A DNA stretch of 64,000 bases, from the NCBI RefSeq assembly GCF_030548175.1, contig NZ_JAUORX010000006.1, forward strand, positions 62,001 to 126,000, written 5' to 3'. Position 1 is the first letter of the stretch; every line of letters begins with the position of its first letter. The position numbers were made by a program, and so were the translations under genes. The notes under the pieces are model-generated. The model worked only from the letters and a program-made list of their open reading frames with translations, did not search any database and was not told the DNA's origin. This DNA comes from Cognatishimia sp. 1_MG-2023. GTDB lineage: Bacteria; Pseudomonadota; Alphaproteobacteria; Rhodobacterales; Rhodobacteraceae. Shown in pieces: positions 52,455 to 61,242 of the stretch.

Positions 52455-53903
52455 TTATTCCGGTTCGGTAGCCAAAATCAAACGCTCATCACATGGCGCC
52501 ACGCGAACAATGTTCGTTGTGCCTGGCATGTTGAACGGTAGACCAGCTGTGACAACGACTTGATCTTGTTCTGTCGCGATCTCTAAGCGCTTTGCAGCCC
52601 CAACAGCGGCCACCACGCACGATTTAAAGCGATCAAGCTCTGGGGTGGTCACACAAGTGGTCCCCCAAGTCAGCGCCAAACGTCGCGCAGTCAAAAGGCG
52701 ACTGGTCATTGCAATGATTGGAACACGAGGACGTTCCCGCGCAACTTTTAGAGCAGTCGTCCCACTTTGGCTAAAGCAACAGATCGCGCTGATTTCTGTG
52801 GTTTCCGCAATCTCACGCGCTGCCGCAACGATTGCGTCAGCTACAGATTCGCCTTTGGTCGAGCGGGACGCTTCGATGACATCGCGATACGTTTGATCGC
52901 TTTCAACTTCGACCGCAACGTTATTCATCGTTGTAACGGCTTCGATTGGATAATCGCCTGCCGCAGATTCAGCAGACAGCATGATCGCATCGGCGCCTTC
53001 ATAAATAGCAGTCGCTACGTCCGATACTTCTGCACGTGTTGGCATCGGGCTTTCAATCATGCTTTCCAGCATCTGAGTTGCCACGATCACCGGCTTTGCA
53101 GCTCGGCGGCAGCGACGTACAAGGCGTTTCTGAATCGGCGGAACGTTTTGAACTGGCAATTCGACACCCAGATCACCACGAGCAACCATAATGCCGTCAG
53201 ACACCTCAAGGATAGAATCAAAGTCTTCGACGGCAGTTGGTTTTTCGATTTTGGATAGAACGGACGCACGACCGCGGACCATTTCGCGTGCTTCCAGTAC
53301 ATCACCAGGGCGCTGCACGAAGGACAAGGCCAGCCAATCAACACCAAGATCGCAAACGAATTCTAGATCTTTTTTGTCTTTGTCTGAAAGCGCCGCGAGT
53401 GGAAGCACAACGTCAGGAACGTTCACGCCCTTACGGTTGGAAATCCGACCGCCGGTCACGACGATACAATCAGCGAAATCAACACCACATTCTTCGACGC
53501 GCAGACGAATCTTACCGTCGTTTACCAAAAGATGTGAACCGACTTCCAGTGCCGCAAAAATCTCATTGTGCGGTAGGTTTACACGTGACGCATCGCCCGG
53601 TGTGCCATCCAGATCCAGACGGAACATTGCGCCTTCGACCAACATCTCGCCATCGTCATTCGCAAAAACACCTACACGCAATTTAGGACCCTGAAGGTCG
53701 GCCAGAATAGCAATCGGGCTACCCAAGTCTTTTTCGACCTGACGGATATGATCATGCTTTACTTTGATTTCGTCATGGCTACCGTGGCTCATGTTCAAGC
53801 GGAAGACGTCGGCACCCGCTTCGTGCAGCGCCCGGATTGTTTCATAGGTTTCAGATGCTGGACCGAGGGTGGCCACAATCTTTACATTACGCAGGCGTCT
53901 CAT
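52455..53903 (-). CDS. pyk: Pyruvate kinase
   Basis: Pyk makes pyruvate and ATP from phosphoenolpyruvate. It has 482 residues: RNVKIVATLGPASETYETIR, FRLNMSHGSHDEI, the signature VSKIEKPTAVEDFDSILE (with catalytic Lys in LSKIEKP), MVARGDLGVELPVQNVPPIQ and IMLSAESAAGDYP. The C-terminal domain follows from about 350. It supplies pyruvate downstream of the Entner-Doudoroff genes at the left end of the window. AGGTGAG lies 8 bases before the start. Confidence 0.97.
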   Translation of the reverse strand: MRRLRNVKIVATLGPASETYETIRALHEAGADVFRLNMSHGSHDEIKVKHDHIRQVEKDLGSPIAILADLQGPKLRVGVFANDDGEMLVEGAMFRLDLDGTPGDASRVNLPHNEIFAALEVGSHLLVNDGKIRLRVEECGVDFADCIVVTGGRISNRKGVNVPDVVLPLAALSDKDKKDLEFVCDLGVDWLALSFVQRPGDVLEAREMVRGRASVLSKIEKPTAVEDFDSILEVSDGIMVARGDLGVELPVQNVPPIQKRLVRRCRRAAKPVIVATQMLESMIESPMPTRAEVSDVATAIYEGADAIMLSAESAAGDYPIEAVTTMNNVAVEVESDQTYRDVIEASRSTKGESVADAIVAAAREIAETTEISAICCFSQSGTTALKVARERPRVPIIAMTSRLLTARRLALTWGTTCVTTPELDRFKSCVVAAVGAAKRLEIATEQDQVVVTAGLPFNMPGTTNIVRVAPCDERLILATEPE

Positions 53904-54021
53904 TGGATATACTCACCTTTTGAGGGGAATTGTTACCGCTAACTATAACGTCAGAGCCGTTTGCGCAATTCCCTTTTCTGTGCCGTTCGCCTAAGTGGTA
54001 TGAGAAGAAAGCGACAGGCAC

Positions 54022-54768
54022 ATGACACACCAACCTTACCATATTTTCGGAGAGGATCGGCCAGGGCGTTGGCTGATCACAGTAGACCACGCGCGAAACA
54101 TCGTTCCGGATGAAATCAATAACGGTTCTCTGGGGCTCGCGGAAACTGACATGCAGCGACACATTGCCTACGATATTGGCGCGCTTGGCGTGTCACTCCG
54201 CCTTGGTGAACTGTTGAACGCGCCGGTCGTTGCATCAAACTTTTCTCGATTGGTGATCGACCCGAACCGCGGCCCAAATGACCCGACACTTGTTATGCGC
54301 CTATATGACGGCACATTGATTCCAGCGAACGCTGAGATTGATCATGACGAAGAACAACGTCGGTTGGAAACCTATTATGCGCCCTATCATGCAGCGCTTG
54401 AGGACATGGTTTCAAAACGTGATGATCCTGTCATTGTCGCAATGCATAGCTTTTCTCCACGCTTGAACGGCCGTGCGCCGCGCCCCTGGGAAATTGCCAT
54501 TCTGCATGCTGCACACGACCTTCGCGCGCTTGGCCCTCATGTGATAGACCGACTGCGGGAAGAGACTGATCTAACCGTGGGCGACAATGAACCCTATGCT
54601 GGCCATCTTCCCGGCGACGCTGTGGATCGCTTAGCGCTTCAGAAGAACCACTTGAACACTTTGATCGAATTACGTCAGGATTTGATCGGTACAGAAGCAG
54701 AGCAAAATGCTTGGGCGGAACGATTGGCACCAGTTCTAAAAGATGCCTTAGAGCGCAGCACATATTAA
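54022..54768 (+). CDS. N-formylglutamate amidohydrolase family protein
   Basis: This 248-residue FGase-family hydrolase has LITVDHARNIVPDEINNGSL, RLVIDPNRGPNDPTLVMRLY, VIVAMHSFSPRLNGRAPRPW and EPYAGHLPGDAVDRLAL. The His/Asp residues in TVDHA and AMHSF fit a zinc site. Family members release formate from N-formylglutamate in histidine breakdown, though no other hut genes are nearby. It heads a tight run of four plus-strand genes. Confidence 0.85.
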   Translation: MTHQPYHIFGEDRPGRWLITVDHARNIVPDEINNGSLGLAETDMQRHIAYDIGALGVSLRLGELLNAPVVASNFSRLVIDPNRGPNDPTLVMRLYDGTLIPANAEIDHDEEQRRLETYYAPYHAALEDMVSKRDDPVIVAMHSFSPRLNGRAPRPWEIAILHAAHDLRALGPHVIDRLREETDLTVGDNEPYAGHLPGDAVDRLALQKNHLNTLIELRQDLIGTEAEQNAWAERLAPVLKDALERSTY

Positions 54769-54777
54769 GGATGACAC

Positions 54778-55122
54778 ATGCCACACGTAATACTTGAATA
54801 TTCAACGGAACTTGCCGACGACTACGATCTTGCCGAAATCGCTCAGGAACTATTTGATGTCACACTGGCCAGCGGTGTTTTCGGCGCGGGCAAAGACATC
54901 AAAACCCGGACGATCGCTTGCGAAAATGTAATTATGGGGGCCCGCCCTGAAACGTTTGCGCATTTAACCTTGCGCCTTCTTGCAGGGCGGCCTGTCGAAG
55001 TACGTTCGACGCTCGCAAAAGATTTGCTGGCAATTCTTGAAAAACACATGCCCGACGTTGGATCAATCAGTGTCATCCCTGTTGAACTGGACCCAGAGGT
55101 CTATGTGAAACGCGTGCTTTAA
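54778..55122 (+). CDS. 5-carboxymethyl-2-hydroxymuconate Delta-isomerase family protein
   Basis: This 114-residue tautomerase-fold protein begins MPHVILEYSTELADDYDLAE; the N-terminal Pro after Met is the catalytic base in this superfamily. VIMGARPETFAHLTLRLLAG and LDPEVYVKRV complete the CHMI profile. In homoprotocatechuate breakdown it isomerises the ring-cleavage product, but no other aromatic genes are here, so the substrate is open. It lies 9 bases after the previous gene and 14 before the next. Confidence 0.88.
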   Translation: MPHVILEYSTELADDYDLAEIAQELFDVTLASGVFGAGKDIKTRTIACENVIMGARPETFAHLTLRLLAGRPVEVRSTLAKDLLAILEKHMPDVGSISVIPVELDPEVYVKRVL

Positions 55123-55136
55123 GTAAAGGAAACCTA

Positions 55137-55451
55137 ATGGACGACCAAACCAAACTAGAACTTGAAGCTGCAGCCTTTCGCACGTTGCGTGACCATTTGA
55201 TGGAAAAACGCACAGATGTGCAGAACATTGACATGATGAACCTCGCTGGATTTTGCCGTAATTGCCTAAGCCGTTGGTACCAAGAGGCCGCAAATGAGCG
55301 CGGCATTGAGATGTCAAAAGATGAAGCACGCGAGAGCTTTTATGGGATGACGATGGCGGAGTGGAAAGCCAACTACCAAACAGATGCGACAGCCAGCCAG
55401 CAAGATGCGTTTAAAACGGCATTTAAAGAAAACGTAGAAAATAAAGAGTAA
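55137..55451 (+). CDS. DUF1244-family protein
   Basis: This 104-residue protein is nearly all helix: FRTLRDHLMEKRTDVQNIDM, NLAGFCRNCLSRWYQEAANE and ARESFYGMTMAEWKANYQ are typical of DUF1244 (found as one-domain proteins in alphaproteobacteria and others). Two Cys in CRNC could bind metal. Function unknown. It is part of a four-gene run ending with galM. Confidence 0.9.
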   Translation: MDDQTKLELEAAAFRTLRDHLMEKRTDVQNIDMMNLAGFCRNCLSRWYQEAANERGIEMSKDEARESFYGMTMAEWKANYQTDATASQQDAFKTAFKENVENKE

Positions 55452-55454
55452 ACC

Positions 55455-56441
55455 ATGCCGATTACCGAAACCGTCACCCTGAGCGATGGCCGCGAGGCAC
55501 ACCAAGTAACGCTGCAATCTCAAGGGATGATAGTGAAAGTAGTAACATTAGGCGCGGCTCTACAAGATATACGCATGCGCGGGCATAATGCTCCCTTGAT
55601 CCTAGGGTTCGCCGATGTCGCCTCTTATGCCGACAACAAACCCTGCATGGGAGCCATCGCTGGCCGCTTTGCCAATCGTATTGGCAATGCCGCATTTACT
55701 ATTGATGGAAACACCTATCAGCTTGATAAAAATTGGCTCGGGAAACACACATTGCATGGTGGCAGTGATGGGCTTCAATATTGGAATTGGAACATTGCCG
55801 AGATAACGGATGACAGCGTTACAATGGACGTCACTCTGCCTGATGGACACATGGGCTTCCCCGGAAACCTAACGGCACGTTGCACCTATACTATCCTGCC
55901 CAACAACGCCGTTGATGTGATGCTGACCGCGACTACAGATGCACCAACTGTATGCGGCCTAGCCTCGCACTGCTATTTTAACTTGGACGGTCACGATACC
56001 ATTGACCACCATAAACTGCGGATAGCTTGCACGCAGGCACTTGAATACGATGAAGATCATATTCCGACTGGGAACGTTGTTGATGTTACGGGAACTGCGC
56101 GGGATTTTAGCCAACCTCGTGGAATCTCTGATGGTCTCTTGGATAGCAATTTTTGCCTATCCTCGACCGTCGAGCCACTTCGCGACGTGGCCACGGTCAT
56201 CACGCTGAATTCGGAACGCAGCTTGACCATCGCGACCAATCAACCAGGCTTGCAAGTTTACAATGCGCCTGAGTTCTCAAGCCCCTATCGCGGATTGGAC
56301 GGTCGGCAATATGGTGACTATGCCGGCTTAGCAATAGAGCCGCAGAATTGGCCAAACGCACCTAGGGACGCACAATTCCCAAAAGCAGTCTTACGACCCG
56401 GCGAAACCTACGTGAACCATAGCCAGTTCAAATTCTCATAA
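55455..56441 (+). CDS. galM: Aldose 1-epimerase
   Basis: Galactose mutarotase (328 residues) interconverts alpha and beta sugar anomers. GRFANRIGNAAFTIDGNTYQ, KHTLHGGSDGLQYWNWN, the catalytic His in LASHCYFNLDGHDTIDHHK and the catalytic Glu in GLAIEPQNWPNAPRDAQFPK are in place. It starts 3 bases after the DUF1244 gene. A bidirectional terminator follows directly. Confidence 0.95.
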   Translation: MPITETVTLSDGREAHQVTLQSQGMIVKVVTLGAALQDIRMRGHNAPLILGFADVASYADNKPCMGAIAGRFANRIGNAAFTIDGNTYQLDKNWLGKHTLHGGSDGLQYWNWNIAEITDDSVTMDVTLPDGHMGFPGNLTARCTYTILPNNAVDVMLTATTDAPTVCGLASHCYFNLDGHDTIDHHKLRIACTQALEYDEDHIPTGNVVDVTGTARDFSQPRGISDGLLDSNFCLSSTVEPLRDVATVITLNSERSLTIATNQPGLQVYNAPEFSSPYRGLDGRQYGDYAGLAIEPQNWPNAPRDAQFPKAVLRPGETYVNHSQFKFS

Positions 56442-56471
56442 AAAAAGGCGGGGTCAAAGCCCCGCCTTTTT
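56441..56471. terminator. Bidirectional terminator between galM and dat
   Basis: A6-GGCGGGG and CCCCGCC-T5 pair around TCAAAG. It begins at the last base of galM and serves the convergent dat gene as well, 18 bases beyond its stop. Confidence 0.95.
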
Positions 56472-56489
56472 CGATTAAACCTGCTGTAT

Positions 56490-57353
56490 TTAGATCGCTT
56501 TTTTGCGCGCTTCATCCAGATAGATTTCACGCAAACGCTTTGCGATCGGGCCCGGTGTGCCATCGCCTAACTGAACACCATCAATCTCGATCACCGGCAT
56601 AACAAATGCAGACGCAGAGGTTGTGAAGGCTTCATCCGCTTCTTTGGCTTCGTCGATGGTGAACAAACGCTCTTCAACTTCCATCTGAGCTTCTTCTGCC
56701 AACCGCATAACAGCTGCACGCGTAATGCCGTGCAGAATGTCAGTCGACAATGGGCGCGTTACGATTTTGCCGTTCGTCACAAAGTAAGCGTTGTTGCTTG
56801 TACCTTCGGTTACATGACCATCTTCGATAAGCCATGCGTCATCAGCACCGGCAGCTTTTGCCATCATCTTACCCATCGAAGGGTAGAGGAGCTGAACAGT
56901 CTTAATATCACGACGGCCCCAACGAATATCGTCGATAGAAATAATCTTTGCACCTTTGCGAGCCGCTGGGCTGTCAGCAAGGTTTGGCTTGTTCTGAGTA
57001 AACAAAACAATCGTCGGCTTGGTTGTTTCAGGATCAGGGAACACAAAATCGCGGTCGCCGTTGGAACCACGAGAAACTTGCAAGTACACAAGACCTTCGT
57101 TGATGTCGTTCAGCTCAACAAGCTTACGATGGATTGCCAACAGCTCTTCTTTTGAGCAAGCAGGCTGCATATCAAGTTCATTCAAAGAACGCTCAAGACG
57201 CACAGCATGGCCTTCAAAATCGATAAGTTTGCCATCTAAAACAGAGGTGACTTCGTAAACGGCGTCGCCCATCAGAAAGCCGCGATCAAAAATTGAAACC
57301 TTTGCTTCGGTTTCCGGCAGGTACTCGCCATTCACATAAACAGTACGGGTCAT
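56490..57353 (-). CDS. dat: D-amino-acid transaminase
   Basis: This fold-type IV aminotransferase (287 residues) exchanges amino groups between D-amino acids and 2-oxoglutarate, giving D-glutamate. MTRTVYVNGEYLPETEAKVS starts at the ATG at 57353 with GGAGAGAG before it; the frame is open to 57410. The PLP Lys is K151 in RRDIKTVQLLYPSMGKMMAK, and EDGHVTEGTSNNAYFV holds the conserved Glu. It starts 10 bases after dgcA, so it belongs to the dgcN-dgcA operon, where it would supply D-glutamate. Confidence 0.93.
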   Translation of the reverse strand: MTRTVYVNGEYLPETEAKVSIFDRGFLMGDAVYEVTSVLDGKLIDFEGHAVRLERSLNELDMQPACSKEELLAIHRKLVELNDINEGLVYLQVSRGSNGDRDFVFPDPETTKPTIVLFTQNKPNLADSPAARKGAKIISIDDIRWGRRDIKTVQLLYPSMGKMMAKAAGADDAWLIEDGHVTEGTSNNAYFVTNGKIVTRPLSTDILHGITRAAVMRLAEEAQMEVEERLFTIDEAKEADEAFTTSASAFVMPVIEIDGVQLGDGTPGPIAKRLREIYLDEARKKAI

Positions 57354-57363
57354 CTCTCTCTCC

Positions 57364-58329
57364 TTAGCCCCAAAGCGCCGCGCGTGGCGGATGCACTCCA
57401 GAATTGTCAAATGTCAAAGCGTCCTTGCGGTCTTCGGCCAAGAGAAGCGGCCCGTCAAGGTCGGTTACGCTAACCCCCTGCGCCACTAGCACTGCTGGCG
57501 CCATCGCCAGTGAGCTGCCAACCATGCATCCGACCATCACATCAAAGCCCATTTCAAAGGCTTTTTTACGCAATTCCAACGCCTCTGTTAGACCACCAGT
57601 TTTGTCTAACTTGATATTGATTACGTCATACTTGCCCTTGAGTTTCTCCAAACCGTTACGATCATGGCAGCTTTCGTCAGCGCATACAGGCACCGGGCGT
57701 TCCATTCCAAGCAATGCATCATCCTCGCCTGCCGGGAGAGGTTGCTCGACCAAAGTCACGCCTAAGCGAACCAAATGCGGTGCGAGATCCGTATATACCT
57801 CTGCAGACCAGCCCTCATTTGCATCAACGATAATCGTTGCATTCGGAGCACCTGTACGCACGGCTTCTAGGCGAGCGATGTCATCTGGCGTACCAAGTTT
57901 GATCTTCAGCAGTGGCCGATTTGCATTTTCCGCTGCCTGTTTTTGCATGTTCTCAGGCGTATCAAGTGACAAAGTATACGCCGTGATCTCTGGATGCGGT
58001 TCTGGCAGCCCGGCAAGCTCCCATACCGGCTTACCGGCGTTTTTCGCTTCCCAGTCCCATAGGGCGCAATCAACCGCATTTCTTGCAGCACCAGCAGGCA
58101 ACAGGGATTGTAATTCTAACCGGGTGAACTCTGAAGGCAGGCTCTCGATCTCAGCAGTCACGCTATCCAAGGTTTCGTTATATCGTGCATAGGGTACGCA
58201 TTCGCCCCAGCCCGTTACCCCGTTCCTTTCAACCTTAACAGTCAGCACCTGTGCTTCTGTCCGTGACCCGCGCGAGATCGTAAAGACCTGCGCGAGTCGA
58301 AACACGTCTCGAGTTACGGTGATTTTCAA
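57364..58329 (-). CDS. dgcA: N-acetyl-D-glutamate racemase DgcA (enolase superfamily)
   Basis: This enolase-superfamily epimerase (321 residues) converts N-acetyl-D-glutamate to the L form. The TTG at 58329 is chosen because GGGAG lies 7 bases before it and the product then begins KITVTRDVFRLAQVFTISRG, the family start; a GTG at 58365 is the alternative. Catalytic residues are KIKLG (Lys pair), IVDANEGW, VEQPLP, CADESCHD and NIKLDKTGG. It was formerly grouped with dipeptide epimerases. It lies between dgcN and dat. Confidence 0.9.
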   Translation of the reverse strand: MKITVTRDVFRLAQVFTISRGSRTEAQVLTVKVERNGVTGWGECVPYARYNETLDSVTAEIESLPSEFTRLELQSLLPAGAARNAVDCALWDWEAKNAGKPVWELAGLPEPHPEITAYTLSLDTPENMQKQAAENANRPLLKIKLGTPDDIARLEAVRTGAPNATIIVDANEGWSAEVYTDLAPHLVRLGVTLVEQPLPAGEDDALLGMERPVPVCADESCHDRNGLEKLKGKYDVINIKLDKTGGLTEALELRKKAFEMGFDVMVGCMVGSSLAMAPAVLVAQGVSVTDLDGPLLLAEDRKDALTFDNSGVHPPRAALWG

Positions 58330-58409
58330 AGCGCTACTCCCGCTTAGTTTTTCTTCATTGAGCACTCAGCGGCGATAATTTCAGTCCGCGCGCGTTGAAA
58401 TCCGTTAGA

Positions 58410-59411
58410 TCAGATCGCGTCTAGAGCGTCTACCAAACGCCCTGCACCATGGCGGTATGGGTCAACGGTTGGCAATCCAGTTTGGTTTTCAACATCTGCC
58501 AAGTAGCTGACCGCCTCATCTTCGCTGAGGTGTTGCGTGTTGACGGAAATGCCGACAACTTGAACATCTGGGTTAGCAACACGCGCCAGCGTCAAAGCTG
58601 TTTCCTTTAGCTGCTCCAATGTTGGTAGGTCGAACCCAGGCAAACCGCGCATATGCTCACGTGTTGGCTCGTGACAAAGGATCAATGCATCAGGCTGACC
58701 ACCATGCACTAGTGCAAGTGTGACACCGGAATATGACACATGGAACAAAGAGCCCTGCCCTTCGATTAGGTCCCAATGATCTTCATCGTTGCTTGGTGTC
58801 AAATACTCGACTGCGCCGGCCATAAAATCTGCAATGACTGCATCCAGTGGAACACCCTGCCCCGTGATCAAAATGCCGGTTTGGCCTGTTGCACGAAATG
58901 TCGATTTCATTCCGCGCTTTTGCATTTCAGCATCCATCGCCAAAGCAGTGTACATTTTACCGACGGAGCAATCAGTTCCAACAGCAAGGCAGCGTTTGCC
59001 AGTCCGCTTTACCCCATTTGCAATCGGGTAAGCGACGGTTGGCACACGCACATCGTGCAACGTCCGGCCATGCATTTGAGCTGCAGCAACCAGTTCGCCT
59101 TCGTCTCTCAGCAGATTATGCAAGCCAGACGCAATATCATAGCCAAGCTCAAGCGCTTTCACGAGAAGCTCTTTCCACTCAGCAGAGATCACGCCACCAC
59201 GGTTCGCAACGCCAATCACCAGCGTTTTCGCACCAGCATCAAGGCCTTCTTGCAAAGACATTTCGGTTAACTTCAAGTCTGCACCACAGCCTGGCAAACT
59301 AATCTGGCCAATCGCGTTTTCAGGGCGCCAGTCGCGGATACCAATTGCCACTTTTGCGGCTAACATGTCAGGGGCATCACCCAAAAACAGCAGATACGGT
59401 GTTTCGATCAT
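58410..59411 (-). CDS. dgcN: D-glutamate N-acetyltransferase DgcN (DUF1611)
   Basis: DgcN acetylates D-glutamate, the first step of the DgcN-DgcA D-glutamate route. It has 333 residues from the ATG at 59411 (GGGAG 7 bases before it; frame open to 59456). The N-terminal domain has YLLFLGDAPDMLAAKVAIGI, and the C-terminal P-loop domain GTDCSVGK (145-152) with MGLP-like GLPGFDLPTLEQL. It heads the operon dgcN-dgcA-dat. A 15-base palindrome identical in form to the one before ald lies about 92 bases upstream. Confidence 0.9.
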   Translation of the reverse strand: MIETPYLLFLGDAPDMLAAKVAIGIRDWRPENAIGQISLPGCGADLKLTEMSLQEGLDAGAKTLVIGVANRGGVISAEWKELLVKALELGYDIASGLHNLLRDEGELVAAAQMHGRTLHDVRVPTVAYPIANGVKRTGKRCLAVGTDCSVGKMYTALAMDAEMQKRGMKSTFRATGQTGILITGQGVPLDAVIADFMAGAVEYLTPSNDEDHWDLIEGQGSLFHVSYSGVTLALVHGGQPDALILCHEPTREHMRGLPGFDLPTLEQLKETALTLARVANPDVQVVGISVNTQHLSEDEAVSYLADVENQTGLPTVDPYRHGAGRLVDALDAI

Positions 59412-59714
59412 CTCGTTGCTCCCAGCAAATTCTAATTCACGCAGAGACTCGTGCAAATCCGCAGGGATTTTCTTTCAAATCAACCAAGAGTGAATATTAT
59501 TTTCGAAGTTTCTTCGAAAAAACTCATCATTGTCAGGATAATATTTCAACCATATCGCAACAAACAGGCCCTTTCTTGCGCGCGCAAAAGGCCAAGAACC
59601 GCTGCAACGCAGCGTAATTACGCCGCAAACGCAAAATGACTATTGCGAACATCTGCGTAATTTAATAACTCAAACAAAGAGAAAATAGAAATTTCCTTAC
59701 TTGGAGAAATCCAG
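59412..59714. other. 303-base divergent region between dgcN and mcl1
   Basis: This region must carry both promoters. It contains the TCGAAG-N3-CTTCGA repeat (59500-59520 including flanks), which is AT-rich around it. I see no gene or stable hairpin in the rest. Confidence 0.6.
59500..59520. promoter_or_regulatory. TCGAAG-N3-CTTCGA palindrome upstream of dgcN
   Basis: TTTTCGAAG and CTTCGAAAA pair perfectly around TTT. The inner 15 bases (59503-59517) have the same 6-3-6 form as 38932-38946 upstream of ald. Its near end is 92 bases from the dgcN start, against 88 for ald. Confidence 0.6.
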
Positions 59715-60677
59715 ATGAGCTTCCGTATCCAGCCCGCTGCACCTGCCCGCCCAAACCGATGCCAACTGTTTGGCCCTGGTTCACGCCCGGCCATTTTCGA
59801 AAAAATGGCGGCATCCAAAGCAGATGTTATCAATCTAGATCTCGAAGATTCCGTTGCGCCGTCTGACAAAGACTCCGCACGTGTAAATATCATCGAAGCA
59901 TTGAACACCGTCGACTGGGGCGACAAATACATGTCTGTCCGCATCAACGGGCTAGACACCCCTTATTGGTATCGCGATGTCGTCGACCTACTAGAGCAGG
60001 CCAGCGACCGTCTTGATCAAATCATGATCCCCAAAGTGGGCTGTGCCGAAGACGTTTACGCCGTGGACGCATTGGTCACTGCGATCGAAGCTGCAAAGGG
60101 TCGCAAAAAAAAGATTTCTTTTGAAGTTATCATCGAATCTGCGGCCGGTATCGCCCATGCCGAAGAAATCGCGGCATCTTCTCCGCGTATGCAAGCTATG
60201 AGCCTTGGAGCTGCTGACTTTGCAGCGTCTATGGGGATGCAGACGACAGGGATCGGCGGCACTCAAGAAAACTACTACATGCTGCGTGAAGGTGAAAAGT
60301 TCTGGTCCGACCCTTGGCATTGGGCGCAAGCCAAAATCGTCGCTGCTTGCCGCACCCACGGGGTATTGCCTGTAGACGGCCCGTTTGGCGATTTTTCTGA
60401 CGACGAAGGTTACATCGCACAAGCCGCGCGCTCCGCTACTCTGGGTATGGTCGGCAAATGGGCGATCCATCCTAAGCAAATCGGATTGGCGAACAAAGTC
60501 TTTACACCTTCGGCGGAAGCTCTTGCTGAAGCACGCGAAATCCTTGCTGCAATGGAAGACGCGAAAGCAAAAGGCGAAGGGGCTACTGTCTACAAAGGCC
60601 GCTTGGTTGATATTGCATCCATCAAACAGGCTGAGGTCATCGTCTCGCAAGCTGAACTGATTGCATCTAATCAATGA
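59715..60677 (+). CDS. mcl1: L-malyl-CoA/beta-methylmalyl-CoA lyase
   Basis: Mcl1 (320 residues) cleaves malyl-CoA and methylmalyl-CoA to glyoxylate plus acetyl- or propionyl-CoA, in the ethylmalonyl-CoA route of Rhodobacterales. MSFRIQPAAPARPNRCQLFG opens it; metal ligands are in NLDLEDSVAP and SFEVIIESAAGIAHAEEIA, and LGAADFAASMGMQTTGIGGT is the active-site loop. GPFGDFSDDEGY follows. The start has TTGGAGAAATCC before it. Confidence 0.95.
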   Translation: MSFRIQPAAPARPNRCQLFGPGSRPAIFEKMAASKADVINLDLEDSVAPSDKDSARVNIIEALNTVDWGDKYMSVRINGLDTPYWYRDVVDLLEQASDRLDQIMIPKVGCAEDVYAVDALVTAIEAAKGRKKKISFEVIIESAAGIAHAEEIAASSPRMQAMSLGAADFAASMGMQTTGIGGTQENYYMLREGEKFWSDPWHWAQAKIVAACRTHGVLPVDGPFGDFSDDEGYIAQAARSATLGMVGKWAIHPKQIGLANKVFTPSAEALAEAREILAAMEDAKAKGEGATVYKGRLVDIASIKQAEVIVSQAELIASNQ

Positions 60678-60717
60678 TTTGAGGCCGGGTGCCGCTGGTG
60701 CCCGGCTCACATAAGGC

Positions 60718-61170
60718 CTAGGCCCGCTCGTCCTTAGGCGAACCCATTACGACGTATGACGTAATTGAATGGACTTGCGGCAAAGTTCCCAAAACATCTG
60801 TGTGAAACGACTTGTAGGATTTCAAATCCGCAGCTTCGACACGTAATAAATACTCCACCGCCCCGGTAATATTGTGACATTCAACCACTTCAGGCGACTC
60901 CGTTATTGCGCGTTCGAATGCCTCTTGTGCAGCTTTCGTGTGCTGGTTCAGCCCAACTGTCACATAAGCCACAAATCCTATCCCTTGAATGGATCGGTCT
61001 AATACCGCGCGATACCCTTTGATCGCTCCATTACGCTCAAGCTCTTGCACACGACGAAGGCAGGCTGATGGAGACAGTCCGACTTTCTCAGCGAGGTCGA
61101 GATTGCTAATCCGCCCATCGGCCAAAAGACATCGCAATATTCGGTCATTAATCGGGTCATTCTTAATCAT
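60718..61170 (-). CDS. Lrp/AsnC-family regulator divergent from a LysE exporter
   Basis: This 150-residue regulator has the helix-turn-helix ISNLDLAEKVGLSPSACLRR and effector domain VAYVTVGLNQHTKAAQEAFE, NITGAVEYLLRVEAADLKSY. It diverges from a LysE-type gene, a common pairing in which the regulator switches amino-acid export. Its recognition helix resembles that of the Lrp gene at 38438, so the two may read similar sites. The 72-base intergenic region holds GTGTT...AACAC (61178-61198). Confidence 0.93.
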   Translation of the reverse strand: MIKNDPINDRILRCLLADGRISNLDLAEKVGLSPSACLRRVQELERNGAIKGYRAVLDRSIQGIGFVAYVTVGLNQHTKAAQEAFERAITESPEVVECHNITGAVEYLLRVEAADLKSYKSFHTDVLGTLPQVHSITSYVVMGSPKDERA

Positions 61171-61242
61171 AAGTTGTGTGTTTCCTTCCAGAGAACACTA
61201 AAACGCAATTCAATGCCGTGCAAATTTATATATCCTTGTGCC

